A stretch of 54,135 nt of DNA. It comes from Verrucomicrobiota bacterium (lineage in GTDB: Bacteria; Verrucomicrobiota; Kiritimatiellia; JAHIZV01). The notes under the pieces are model-generated. The model saw nothing but the letters and a program-made list of their open reading frames with translations. It did not search any database and was not told where the DNA came from. Shown piece by piece: positions 34,384 to 41,329 of this stretch. The translations under genes were made by a program, and so were the position numbers. The DNA lies in the NCBI GenBank assembly GCA_018814445.1, contig JAHIZV010000099.1:1-54135 (forward strand), in the 5' to 3' direction. The first letter of the stretch is position 1, and every line of letters starts with the position of its first letter.

Positions 34384-35026
34384 TCCAGCTCCGGATTCTG
34401 CGTTCGTCGTTCTCTTCTATCAGCGCCAACAAGTCCTTGCTCTGAGCCAGGCTCTTCAGCGTCTCCATTCGTTCTTTGCCGCACGGAAGTCGTTGCCGAA
34501 TCTCGGCCAGCGCTTCTGCCGCAACCGCCCAGCCGGTTCCGATGCGCTTTTCAAGCTCTTTTCGCAGCACAGACGAAAGCGCGGGCACGTCGCCGCCGCT
34601 TGCGATCGAGAGCAGAAGCGGGCCCCGGGCAACCAGTGAGGAATAGTGTATATCACAGCAATCCGCTATGTCCATTATGTTGACCGGGATCCTTTTCGCC
34701 CGGCACCAACCAGCCACGGTTGACGCTTTGTTCAGATCGTGCAATTCAGCGATGACTAAATCTACGCCATCCAGATCTGATTCGCCAACGCAGCCTTCCT
34801 TTACGGTGACTCTGCCGTCTTTTTGACAGTTCGCGCACAGGGGAGGGGCCGAAGGGGGCAGGATTACCGTGATCCGGTCCCAATCGAAGGTCACCGCGTG
34901 TTTGAGTCGGCAGAGGTCATCTCCACAGCCGCCCACGATCAGCAGATGCTTGCCGGAAGTGACGAATCCTACCGGGAAAGCCTTATGTCTGTGTCTCTTT
35001 TCAATCTCTGCCATGACATTGACCAT
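34346..35026 (-). CDS. Met8-like precorrin-2 dehydrogenase/sirohydrochlorin ferrochelatase
   Basis: A 226-residue siroheme synthase of the Met8/SirC/CysG N-terminal type. It starts AFPVGFVTSGKHLLIVGGCGD (NAD-binding region, diverged from the usual GGGxVAxRK), then has VDLVIAELHDLNKASTVAGWCR, IPVNIMDIADCCDIHYSSLVARGPLLLSIASGGDVPALSSVLRKELE, the characteristic SGGxxPAL block. It takes precorrin-2 from the CobA domain to siroheme, the cofactor of sulfite reductase. ATG 35026 or 35014. The 3' end overlaps hemA. Confidence 0.88.
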   Translation of the reverse strand: MVNVMAEIEKRHRHKAFPVGFVTSGKHLLIVGGCGDDLCRLKHAVTFDWDRITVILPPSAPPLCANCQKDGRVTVKEGCVGESDLDGVDLVIAELHDLNKASTVAGWCRAKRIPVNIMDIADCCDIHYSSLVARGPLLLSIASGGDVPALSSVLRKELEKRIGTGWAVAAEALAEIRQRLPCGKERMETLKSLAQSKDLLALIEENDERRIRSWIEDAAARLENRG

Positions 35027-35086
35027 ATCAGGACATTACCCCCCGGTCTGACCGTGTGTGAGGGGAGAAATGTTAAGAAGAGTTAA

Positions 35087-35159
35087 GAAACATCGAACAC
35101 TGAACATCAAACATCGAAGTTGCCTGCCTCGACGTTCGGAGTTCGTTGTTCGATGTTTC
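35087..35159. repeat. AACATCGAA word-repeat hairpin between cysH and siroheme synthase gene
   Basis: GAAACATCGAACA (35087-35099) pairs perfectly with TGTTCGATGTTTC (35147-35159). Inside, AACATCGAA-like words repeat. It starts right after the cysH stop codon and could end or process the cysH message. The same words recur at 38888-38925. Confidence 0.7.
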
Positions 35160-35160
35160 C

Positions 35161-35889
35161 TCAAATCCCATCCCCCTGCTGAAACGGAAGGTGGAGTCCA
35201 CATTCCTTATGCTCCGGGTGCTCCCACCACCAGCGCCCCGCGCGTTCGTTTTCGCCGGGCGCGACTGCCCGCGTGCACGGTGCACAGCCAATAGACGGGT
35301 ATCCACGCTCGTGAAGATTGTTGTAAGGGATGCTGTGCTCCCTGACGAAGTTCTTCACCTGATCGAGAGACCAGTCAGCCAGCGGATTGATCTTGGCGAT
35401 TCCGCCGTGAACGACATCCTCCTCAACGACGGTCAACTCTGTGCGCGTGACGCTCTGCGCTTTCCGCTGTCCGGTAATCCATGCGTCAAGCCCGGACAGA
35501 GCGCGGTTCAGGGGTTCGACCTTACGAATACCGCAGCATTCTTTGCGGTTCTCAACGCTCAACCTGAACGAGTAGAGGCCCTTGGTTCGTTCGAGAGATT
35601 CGACATCTTCCCGCGCCGGGAAGTACCACTCGATTCTGACCCCATACCGCCGCGATATGTTTTCCGCGCACTCATATGTCTCATCGTTGAGCCGGCCGGT
35701 ATCCAAAGAGAAAACGCGTGACTCCGGGTTGATGGAATGGAGCATGTGGATAAGCGCCACATCCTCCAGGCCGAAACTGGAGGCCAGCGCTATGTTGGGA
35801 TGATAGAGTTCCAGCGCCCGCTCAAGAACCTTCATCGGGTCTGAGATATCATCGCCGGCCCAGGTAACTGTCTTTTCGTTTACTGCCAT
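35161..35889 (-). CDS. cysH: Assimilatory adenylyl-sulfate (APS) reductase
   Basis: A 242-residue thiol-dependent reductase of the CysH family, producing sulfite. ALASSFGLEDVALIHMLHSI (PP-loop region), VFSLDTGRLNDETYE, and the iron-sulfur Cys pairs KECCGIRKVEPL and GCAPCTR mark it as the 4Fe-4S APS type rather than the PAPS type. The catalytic Cys is in the C-terminal KECGLH. ATG 35889 fits. It follows an Rrf2 regulator gene and precedes siroheme synthesis genes, consistent with sulfate assimilation; no sulfite reductase gene is in the window. Confidence 0.94.
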   Translation of the reverse strand: MAVNEKTVTWAGDDISDPMKVLERALELYHPNIALASSFGLEDVALIHMLHSINPESRVFSLDTGRLNDETYECAENISRRYGVRIEWYFPAREDVESLERTKGLYSFRLSVENRKECCGIRKVEPLNRALSGLDAWITGQRKAQSVTRTELTVVEEDVVHGGIAKINPLADWSLDQVKNFVREHSIPYNNLHERGYPSIGCAPCTRAVAPGENERAGRWWWEHPEHKECGLHLPFQQGDGI

Positions 35890-35985
35890 GTTACTTCTTA
35901 TTGTCGCGAGCGAAGCGCCTTCGGGGTGAGGCACTTACTGTGCCGCCTCCCCTGAGCGAAGTTAATCTTCGCGACTCATCATTGA

Positions 35986-36423
35986 CTAAATGGAATAATT
36001 AGAGGCGAGTTCGTCGGTACGTTCCTTATCGCGCTCGGCCAGTACTTTGAAACTCGTGCTCTCTAAGACGGTCGAGAGTGCAGCCTGAGCCTCCCTCCAC
36101 ACTCCGCCAAAAACATCCCCGAAAGGGGCAGTATCGCGACTGCGCGCACCAGCACTGACCGAAACAAGATCGCCGTCGATAAGCTGAATGACTTCGGCGA
36201 CCGTGATGTCTTTCGCGGGTTTCGCCAGGTAGTATCCGCCTTCTTTTCCCCTGAGCGATTTCGTCAACTCCGCTTGCTTGAGTTGACGCAGTATAGCCTC
36301 GAGAAAACGAGCGGGAATCTGCTGTGAACTGGCGATATCACCGATCGTAACGGGACCACTGCCTTCCCTCTTTGCAAGCTCCAGAGTGGCCCTTAAAGCA
36401 TAGAAACACTTGTTCGAAATCAT
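35986..36423 (-). CDS. Rrf2-family transcriptional regulator (CymR-like)
   Basis: A 145-residue winged-helix regulator: CFYALRATLELAKREGSGPVTIGDIA, QIPARFLEAILRQLKQAEL (recognition helix), SLRGKEGGYYLAKPAKDITVAEVIQLIDG. The three Cys that bind the IscR iron-sulfur cluster are absent, pointing to a CymR-like sensor of sulfur/cysteine status. It lies directly upstream of cysH in the same direction, so it probably controls the sulfur/siroheme genes and itself. ATG 36423 has GAGG upstream. Confidence 0.9.
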   Translation of the reverse strand: MISNKCFYALRATLELAKREGSGPVTIGDIASSQQIPARFLEAILRQLKQAELTKSLRGKEGGYYLAKPAKDITVAEVIQLIDGDLVSVSAGARSRDTAPFGDVFGGVWREAQAALSTVLESTSFKVLAERDKERTDELASNYSI

Positions 36424-36456
36424 CTGATGAACCCTCAATCTGTATTATTCCGATAG

Positions 36457-36484
36457 ACATTACGCGTAAACCGAGTGTTGTCAA
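36457..36484 (-). promoter_or_regulatory. Predicted promoter of the Rrf2-cysH operon
   Basis: On the minus strand a perfect TTGACA (36479-36484) is 16 bases from TAATGT (36457-36462). The ATG follows about 35 bases downstream. An Rrf2 site could overlap it; the spacer contains TTTACGCGTAA, a near palindrome. Confidence 0.5.
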
Positions 36485-36558
36485 TGGAGCGCGACCGAAT
36501 ATATCGGCTGGTTCAATGGGCGTTGAATGTTGGTTGTTGATAGTTGAGAGTTTCCGCT

Positions 36559-37470
36559 ATGCGGCACGTGCTTCTAGTCTTTGTAGATGGTCTCGGGCTT
36601 GGTGAGAGCGATCCACGGGTCAATCCTCTCTACAGGGGAAACTGTCCTTTTCTCGTCCAACTCCTCGAAGAGCGCGCTGTCCCTGTCGATCCGACTTTGG
36701 ATGTTCCCGGTTTTCCCCAGAGCGCGACAGGTCAGGCGACTATCTTCACCGGCGTGAACGCGGCGAAGCTGATGGGTCGCCATGTCACAGGTCTTCCGGG
36801 TCCGAGACTGAAGGAACTGGTCAGGGAACAGAACATCTACAAGAAGCTGGCCGAGCAGGGACTCACCAGCACCTTCGCCAACGCCTACTACATGGAGACG
36901 GTCGAGGACGTCCTCAAGTTCGGGCGGCAATCGGTCAGCACCACGGCAGCCTTGTCCGCCTTTGGATTTGTCCGGCTTGCCGATGACCTGAGGAACGACA
37001 ACGCGGTCTACCAGGATCTGACGCGGGAGTGTCTGAAGAGCAGGGGGTACGAAGGGCCGTTCATCTCACCGGAAGAAGCGGGAACTCATCTGTTCCAGAT
37101 TGCACTGCAGTACGACTTCACTCTCTTTGAGTATTTTCAGACCGATCTCATGGCGCACAGGGGCACCGGGAACGACGTCGCACGTATTCTCGGACTGCTC
37201 AACTCGTTCCTTCAGGCGGTGGTTGCCGAATGCAGGGAGAACGGCTTGCTCTTCCTCATGATCAGCGACCACGGCAACATCGAGGACTCGCTCAGTAGTT
37301 CGCATACGATGAATCCTGTGCCGCTGGTTGCGATCGGGCCGGGCTCGGACGAGATGAAGCAGGTCCGGAAGCTGGAGGAGTTTGCCGACGCGCTCGTATC
37401 CCTGAAGTCGAGGCCGTTGACTGAGGAGCCGGGCGTCAGCGACACCGGCCGCAGAGAACCTGAGCCTTGA
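36559..37470 (+). CDS. Alkaline-phosphatase-superfamily metalloenzyme (phosphoglycerate-mutase/phosphopentomutase-like)
   Basis: A 303-residue protein with the metal-binding start HVLLVFVDGLGLGESDPRVNPL, the nucleophile region FPQSATGQATIFTGVNA, and C-terminal metal ligands MISDHGNIEDSLSSSHTMNPVPLVAIG. These match the metalloenzyme superfamily that includes iPGM and phosphopentomutase; it is shorter than either, so its substrate is unknown. ATG 36559 is chosen over an upstream TTG. It begins after the divergent Rrf2 gene and may lead a unit with the two genes downstream. Confidence 0.82.
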   Translation: MRHVLLVFVDGLGLGESDPRVNPLYRGNCPFLVQLLEERAVPVDPTLDVPGFPQSATGQATIFTGVNAAKLMGRHVTGLPGPRLKELVREQNIYKKLAEQGLTSTFANAYYMETVEDVLKFGRQSVSTTAALSAFGFVRLADDLRNDNAVYQDLTRECLKSRGYEGPFISPEEAGTHLFQIALQYDFTLFEYFQTDLMAHRGTGNDVARILGLLNSFLQAVVAECRENGLLFLMISDHGNIEDSLSSSHTMNPVPLVAIGPGSDEMKQVRKLEEFADALVSLKSRPLTEEPGVSDTGRREPEP

Positions 37471-37501
37471 AACCCGCCGCGCTAACCTGCATCCTTCAGC
37501 C

Positions 37502-37960
37502 GTGACCGGAAACTCCAGACCCGACTGGGATACATACTTCATCGATATCGCGCACGTTGTTGCGAAGCGCAGCAATTGTTCGCGCCGTCACGTGGCCGCC
37601 TTGATAGTTAAAGAGCGGCGCATCATTTCAACCGGATACAACGGAACCCCAAAGGGAATCAGGAACTGCTTCGAAGGGGGATGTCCGAGATGTGCTGGCG
37701 ATGCGGAGTCGGGCGCTTCTCTTGGGGAGTGTATCTGCGCGCATGCCGAAGAGAATGCGATCGTGCAGGCGGCGTATCACGGGATATCGGTCAGAGGCGG
37801 CGTGCTCTACAGTACGATCAGTCCATGCCTGATGTGCGCCAAGATGATCATCAACGCGGGCATTGCGGAAGTCATCTACGAGGACGAGTATCATTTCTCG
37901 GAGCGGACGCGTGCGCTGTTTGAAGAGGCGGGTGTAAAGTGTCGGCAGTATTCTCGATAG
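37502..37960 (+). CDS. dCMP deaminase family protein
   Basis: A 152-residue zinc deaminase. CAHAEENAIVQAA holds the HAE motif, and PCLMCAKMIINAGI the PCxxC zinc ligands; the N-terminal RPDWDTYFIDIAHVVAKRSNCSRRHVAALI and GTPKGIRNC with further Cys are typical of ComEB/dCMP deaminases, which feed dTMP synthesis. The start is GTG 37502 without a clear ribosome binding site. Confidence 0.93.
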   Translation: MTGNSRPDWDTYFIDIAHVVAKRSNCSRRHVAALIVKERRIISTGYNGTPKGIRNCFEGGCPRCAGDAESGASLGECICAHAEENAIVQAAYHGISVRGGVLYSTISPCLMCAKMIINAGIAEVIYEDEYHFSERTRALFEEAGVKCRQYSR

Positions 37961-37970
37961 GGAACCGCTA

Positions 37971-38885
37971 ATGAACGCTAATGAACGCGAATGTGCGACG
38001 CTGACAATTACTGCCAGTGATGGAATTACACACGCTGTTTTCGTTCCCGAACTGGGTGGAGTGGGGTCATCTCTGATCATGCCTTCGTCTGAAGGTGGGC
38101 GTGAGATCCTTTTCTGTCATCCATGGTTCTGGGATCGGGACGACGACAGAACGCGAGGCGGTTTGCCCTTTCTCTTCCCGATCGTCGGAAGACTTGAGCA
38201 CGACGGGAAGCTTGCGAAGTACGGGTATGAGGGGAAGATTTATGATCTGCCTCTTCATGGGTTCAGTCTTAATGTTCCGTGGGTCGGTGAAGTTGTGTCT
38301 GAGGACACGTGTAGACTGACACTGACGGACACCGACATCACGCGGGCGATGTACCCGTTCTCGTTCCGGGTTGAGCTGCTTTACCGCGTCGAGCCCGGAG
38401 AACTGATCTGTGAACAGATCTACACGAATACTGGTGATGTCCGGATGCCTTACTACGCGGGGTTTCATCCGTACTTCCTCACGCCGCGTGCGGGGCAGGG
38501 GAAGGAAGATGTTCTGCATGACTTCAGACCGGCTGCCGGTCAGGTCTACAACGAGAGTCTGGCGGCGGTTATCGGTGAGGATGAGCCAAGTTCTCTGCCC
38601 GCTTCGGTCAATGATCCCGCCTTGCGGGAGCGTTGTCACAGACTGGGTGCCGACAAGGAAACCCGTGTGGTGTTTCCTGACGGCATGACGATTCATATGA
38701 CGGCGACAGGCGAAGACCCGAACCTGTTTCCGTATGTCCACCTCTATACCGAACTCGAGAAGCCCTACACTTGCGTCGAGCCATGGATGGCGTGTCCCGG
38801 TGCTCTGAACGATCTAACGAAGTCGCGCTGGCTTGGGCCGGGGGAGAGGGAGTGCGGGGCGTTGAGGTTGTGGGTGACCGAGTAG
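37971..38885 (+). CDS. Aldose 1-epimerase (galactose mutarotase) family protein
   Basis: A 304-residue beta-sandwich protein of the mutarotase-like superfamily. RGGLPFLFPIVGRL, LPLHGFSLNVPW (active-site His) and MPYYAGFHPYFL (second His), with a C-terminal CVEPWMACPGALND, match the family that interconverts sugar anomers or hexose-6-phosphates. ATG 37971 has AGGGAA upstream. The start lies inside a three-fold CGCTAATGAA direct repeat (37966-37993), so the first residues derive from it. Confidence 0.88.
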   Translation: MNANERECATLTITASDGITHAVFVPELGGVGSSLIMPSSEGGREILFCHPWFWDRDDDRTRGGLPFLFPIVGRLEHDGKLAKYGYEGKIYDLPLHGFSLNVPWVGEVVSEDTCRLTLTDTDITRAMYPFSFRVELLYRVEPGELICEQIYTNTGDVRMPYYAGFHPYFLTPRAGQGKEDVLHDFRPAAGQVYNESLAAVIGEDEPSSLPASVNDPALRERCHRLGADKETRVVFPDGMTIHMTATGEDPNLFPYVHLYTELEKPYTCVEPWMACPGALNDLTKSRWLGPGERECGALRLWVTE

Positions 38886-38887
38886 GG

Positions 38888-38925
38888 CAACATCGAACAT
38901 CGAACGCCCAACATCGAACATCGAA
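38888..38925. repeat. 17-bp direct repeat of CATCGAA words
   Basis: CAACATCGAACATCGAA occurs at 38888-38904 and again at 38909-38925, each itself a double AACATCGAA word. It begins just after the epimerase stop. Confidence 0.8.
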
Positions 38926-38946
38926 TGGGGAAGTGGTAGAGAATCG

Positions 38947-39079
38947 CTGTCATCACGAGCTAATCGCTTCGCTTTCATCATCATCGCCGATAGCGAAGTG
39001 ATCCAGTGTCGAAGAAGGCTGGATTGCGTCACCTTCGACCGGTGTGATGCTGTTGATGGTGTGAGTTCGCAATGACAGT
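38947..39079. repeat. Degenerate CTGTCAT...ATGACAG dispersed repeat
   Basis: CTGTCATCACGAG at the left and TTCGCAATGACAG at the right bracket a stretch rich in GCTTCGCT/GCGAAGTGATCC words. It resembles the extragenic GTCATTGCGAG palindromes of many bacteria. No gene is visible between 38886 and 39405. Confidence 0.6.
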
Positions 39080-39405
39080 GACTGCGTGGGCTCGGAGAAG
39101 AGAGAAGGGGGGATCTTCGGGTTAGCTTGCACCACCATTTGCGCGTGCGGATCGCGGAGCTTTGAATGCACAACACGCGTGCCTGAACACGGGTCCCCAG
39201 GCCTCGGAACCTCTGGCTTCCCAAGGCAAGAACTGCTATACAGAACACCTCCACAAACACATGAGACATGATAAATATGGATGCTATACGTCAGCACAAT
39301 ATACATCACTCAGCGGGCAGGAATCTTAGAAATCACCGTCGTTGGAGTGACGCTTTGTACGAAATGGCATGATATACGTCTGATGTATAATACTATGTTT
39401 GAACC

Positions 39406-39762
39406 ATGAAACGAGAAGAAGAAATCAAGCTGCAGATCCTGCGCGAAGCCTGCGATGTGAAGGAAGGCACCGGGCTCGCGTGGCACAAGGACCGCGTCGC
39501 CAACGAGGTCGCAGTTGAGCTGATTGACGACGGTCTCGTCCTGGGATCAGTGTCGGAATATGGAACAGCCTGCATCACGGGAATTCGTGACGCGGGACGT
39601 GACTACCTCGACGAGCAGAAGCCCCACAAGAAGGCACTCGCCGCAGGGCGGCGCGTGCTGTTTGTGCTGTACTCCATTGCGCTTCTCGCCGTCGGGTACA
39701 TTATGAATCTGGATTCGGTGAAGACGTTTTTCTCGGACCTAATTGGGAAGGTCCTGAAATGA
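39406..39762 (+). CDS. Winged-helix-like protein with C-terminal membrane helix
   Basis: A 118-residue protein: an N-terminal EEIKLQILREACDVKEGT and the segment ACITGIRDAGRDYLDEQ resemble the DUF2513-type winged-helix proteins found near mobile elements; a C-terminal hydrophobic segment (VLFVLYSIALLAVGYIM) should anchor it. A TATAAT box at 39386-39391 lies 14 bases before the ATG, so the leader is very short. No ribosome binding site. Role unknown; it opens the accessory stretch with toxin-antitoxin genes. Confidence 0.65.
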   Translation: MKREEEIKLQILREACDVKEGTGLAWHKDRVANEVAVELIDDGLVLGSVSEYGTACITGIRDAGRDYLDEQKPHKKALAAGRRVLFVLYSIALLAVGYIMNLDSVKTFFSDLIGKVLK

Positions 39763-39937
39763 CGGAGTTTCGAACCAGCCCCTGCACGGTATGCGCGGGG
39801 GCCGCGCGCCCGTGAGGGGCGGCGTAGGGCGCGAAGAAGAATGACCACGAAGCTACGACTCAATCCGACCTGCTTCAAGCAGCTCAACCTGTTGGGCCTG
39901 CTCGAAACATGTTATGATGTGAAACAACATTAACTTA

Positions 39938-40008
39938 GGAACCGCCGTGATACGGATCCGTACGTCCGGTGGTGTGAGAGCCAGGAAGGGTGCCCCGGCT
40001 ACTCGATT
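39938..40008 (+). ncRNA. Probable group II intron 3' end (domains V-VI), orphan
   Basis: ACCGCCG at 39941-39947 can pair with CCGGTGGT (39966-39973), enclosing TGATACG-GATC-CGTACGT, giving a 33-base domain V-like hairpin with a CGC-type triad. A domain VI-like stem (AGCC/GGCT) and a TACTCGAT end near 40008 follow. This matches the usual 3' end of bacterial group II introns, but no reverse transcriptase lies upstream and the loop is not GNRA. I infer a decayed or truncated intron. The bases 39763-39937 may be intron remnant; no gene seen there. Confidence 0.5.
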
Positions 40009-40013
40009 GGCCT

Positions 40014-40042
40014 TTGACGGGTACATACAAACCTTGTATATT
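40014..40042 (+). promoter_or_regulatory. Promoter and operator of the RHH-PIN module (near-leaderless)
   Basis: TTGACG (40014-40019) and TATATT (40037-40042) are 17 bases apart, a good sigma70 promoter. A perfect inverted repeat ATACAA-ACC-TTGTAT (40025-40039) overlaps spacer and -10, the expected antitoxin operator. The antitoxin ATG at 40050 is only eight bases from the -10, so the mRNA would be leaderless or nearly so. Confidence 0.7.
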
Positions 40043-40049
40043 CATTCTC

Positions 40050-40301
40050 ATGAGTAATGTCACAGTCAATATTTCCTTCCAAGATCGTTTACTGCAGGAG
40101 ATTGATGCCGAGGCAGCCCGCGAGTCCCGTTCACGCTCCGAGCTTCTGCGCGAGGCGGCGCGTCTTTATGTGCGCCGCCAGAAACAGTGGGACAGCATCT
40201 TCAGGCTTGCCGATCGTGTTACCAAGCGCCGCAGGCTCAAGCAGTCGGATGTAAGTACGGCTATCCGCGAGGTTCGAAAGTCCAAGCGGAATAGGTCGTG
40301 A
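40050..40301 (+). CDS. Ribbon-helix-helix antitoxin (CopG/VapB-like)
   Basis: An 83-residue antitoxin. The N-terminus NVTVNISFQDRLLQEIDAEAARESRSRSELLREAARLYV is a typical ribbon-helix-helix DNA-binding domain; the basic C-terminus (RKSKRNRS) would bind the toxin. Its stop overlaps the toxin GTG start, so the pair is coupled. Autoregulation through the ATACAA/TTGTAT repeat is inferred. Confidence 0.88.
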   Translation: MSNVTVNISFQDRLLQEIDAEAARESRSRSELLREAARLYVRRQKQWDSIFRLADRVTKRRRLKQSDVSTAIREVRKSKRNRS

Positions 40302-40720
40302 ACATCGTCTGCGACACGAACATCCTCGTGTCGGGGATATTGTTCGGCGGTCATGCTCGAGACATCTTGCGACAGGCCTCGCGCGGAAACGTCACCAATT
40401 TCGTTTCAGCAGACATTCTGCGAGAACTCGAAACTGTTTTGGCCCGCCCGAAGTTCGGGCTGCACTCCGAACAGACACTGGCAATAATCGCCCTTGTTCG
40501 GGATACCTATGACTACGTCGAGCCGGATACGTCAGTGGACGCAGTCTCCGACGATCCTGATGACAATCGTATTCTCGAGGCCGCTTTTTGTGCAGACGCC
40601 GAGTATATTGTCTCGGGCGACAAACACTTGCTCAGCTTAAAGGAATGGGAAGGCATTAGGATCGTGAAGGCTTCAACCTTTATACAGAAAGTACTGGGCC
40701 AACACTCGCCTGGAGAATGA
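40298..40720 (+). CDS. PIN-domain toxin (COG1569/PIN_3 type)
   Basis: A 140-residue putative RNase toxin. Acidic PIN residues lie in NIVCDTNILVSGILFGG, FVSADILRELETVL, DDPDDNRILEAAFCADAEYIVSGDKHLLSL, in the right order and spacing. The start is GTG 40298, overlapping the antitoxin stop (GTGA). Intact by sequence, so this module may be active. Confidence 0.9.
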   Translation: MNIVCDTNILVSGILFGGHARDILRQASRGNVTNFVSADILRELETVLARPKFGLHSEQTLAIIALVRDTYDYVEPDTSVDAVSDDPDDNRILEAAFCADAEYIVSGDKHLLSLKEWEGIRIVKASTFIQKVLGQHSPGE

Positions 40721-40765
40721 CGCGCAGTAGCGCGCTTCTCAGGCTGGAGTTCCCGCCTATACGTC

Positions 40766-40797
40766 TTGACTGATGTCTGGTATTGTATGTGATACCA
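40766..40797 (+). promoter_or_regulatory. Promoter/operator of the decayed PIN-RHH module
   Basis: TTGACT (40766-40771) is followed by an inverted repeat TGGTAT-N8-ATACCA (40778-40797) that would cover the -10 and start site. ATG 40800 follows directly. The design (operator abutting the first codon) parallels the module at 40014. Confidence 0.5.
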
Positions 40798-40799
40798 AC

Positions 40800-41005
40800 A
40801 TGAGTTTGCCGAAGATCGTGATCGATACGAATGTTTTTGTTTCGGCCCTGCGGTCAAAGCGGGGCGCATCGTTCAGGCTTGTATCGCTCATCGGGCGGAA
40901 GAAATTCGATCTTAGCGTTTCGGTTCCTCTCGTTCTTGAGTACGAGAAGGCGTCAAAGTCGTTTCGCCGTTCGAATTCCTGCGAAAGATTGGAGAGGTGC
41001 CATGA
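40800..41005 (+). pseudogene. PIN_3-type toxin with internal deletion
   Basis: The first 45 codons are a normal PIN start (LPKIVIDTNVFVSALRSKRGASFRLVSLIG through VSVPLVLEYE). From about 40950 the reading frame that makes sense shifts: GVKVVSPFEFLRKIGEVP then TGA at 41003-41005, which is a typical PIN_3 C-terminus. Some 70 residues including the later acidic catalytic residues are missing. The ancestral stop overlaps the antitoxin ATG (ATGA), showing a toxin-first operon. Confidence 0.75.
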
Positions 41006-41244
41006 GTACAATTAGTCTACGATTGCCGGATTCTCTGCACGATCGAATCCGCAAACTGTCCAAGAAGGATCACATATCCATCAATCAATTCGCCGCAACG
41101 GCTATTGCCGAGAAGATATCAGCTCTTGAGACAGAGGGATACCTGGCAAACCGGGCTAAACAGGGAAGCAGGAAGAAGTTTGATCGTGCACTCTCCAAAG
41201 TGAGCGACAAGAAGCCTGACAGGCACGACCAGATGGGTGCGTAG
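41002..41244 (+). CDS. Ribbon-helix-helix/Arc-like antitoxin of the decayed PIN module
   Basis: An 80-residue protein. STISLRLPDSLHDRIRKLSKKDHISINQFAATAIAEKISAL is a ribbon-helix-helix domain; the C-terminal YLANRAKQGSRKKFDRALSKV would bind toxin. GGAGAGG lies before the ATG. Its toxin partner upstream is broken, so this is an orphan antitoxin that may still repress its promoter. Confidence 0.85.
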   Translation: MSTISLRLPDSLHDRIRKLSKKDHISINQFAATAIAEKISALETEGYLANRAKQGSRKKFDRALSKVSDKKPDRHDQMGA

Positions 41245-41329
41245 GCTAAGCAGAACACATCGCGACAGCCGACGGACAAACCCGTTGCTGCGCCTGGACG
41301 TCGGGTCACCGGGATCTCGCGTTCAGTGG

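Noticed and set aside
38888-38925. Possible CRISPR array from spaced 17-bp repeats
   Set aside because: Only two copies with a 4-base gap, built of smaller words; no cas genes. No CRISPR array is visible in the window.
38814-39309. Open frames in the intergenic stretch after the epimerase
   Set aside because: They translate dispersed repeats (CATCGAA words and the CTGTCAT...ATGACAG element) and have no motifs or start signals.
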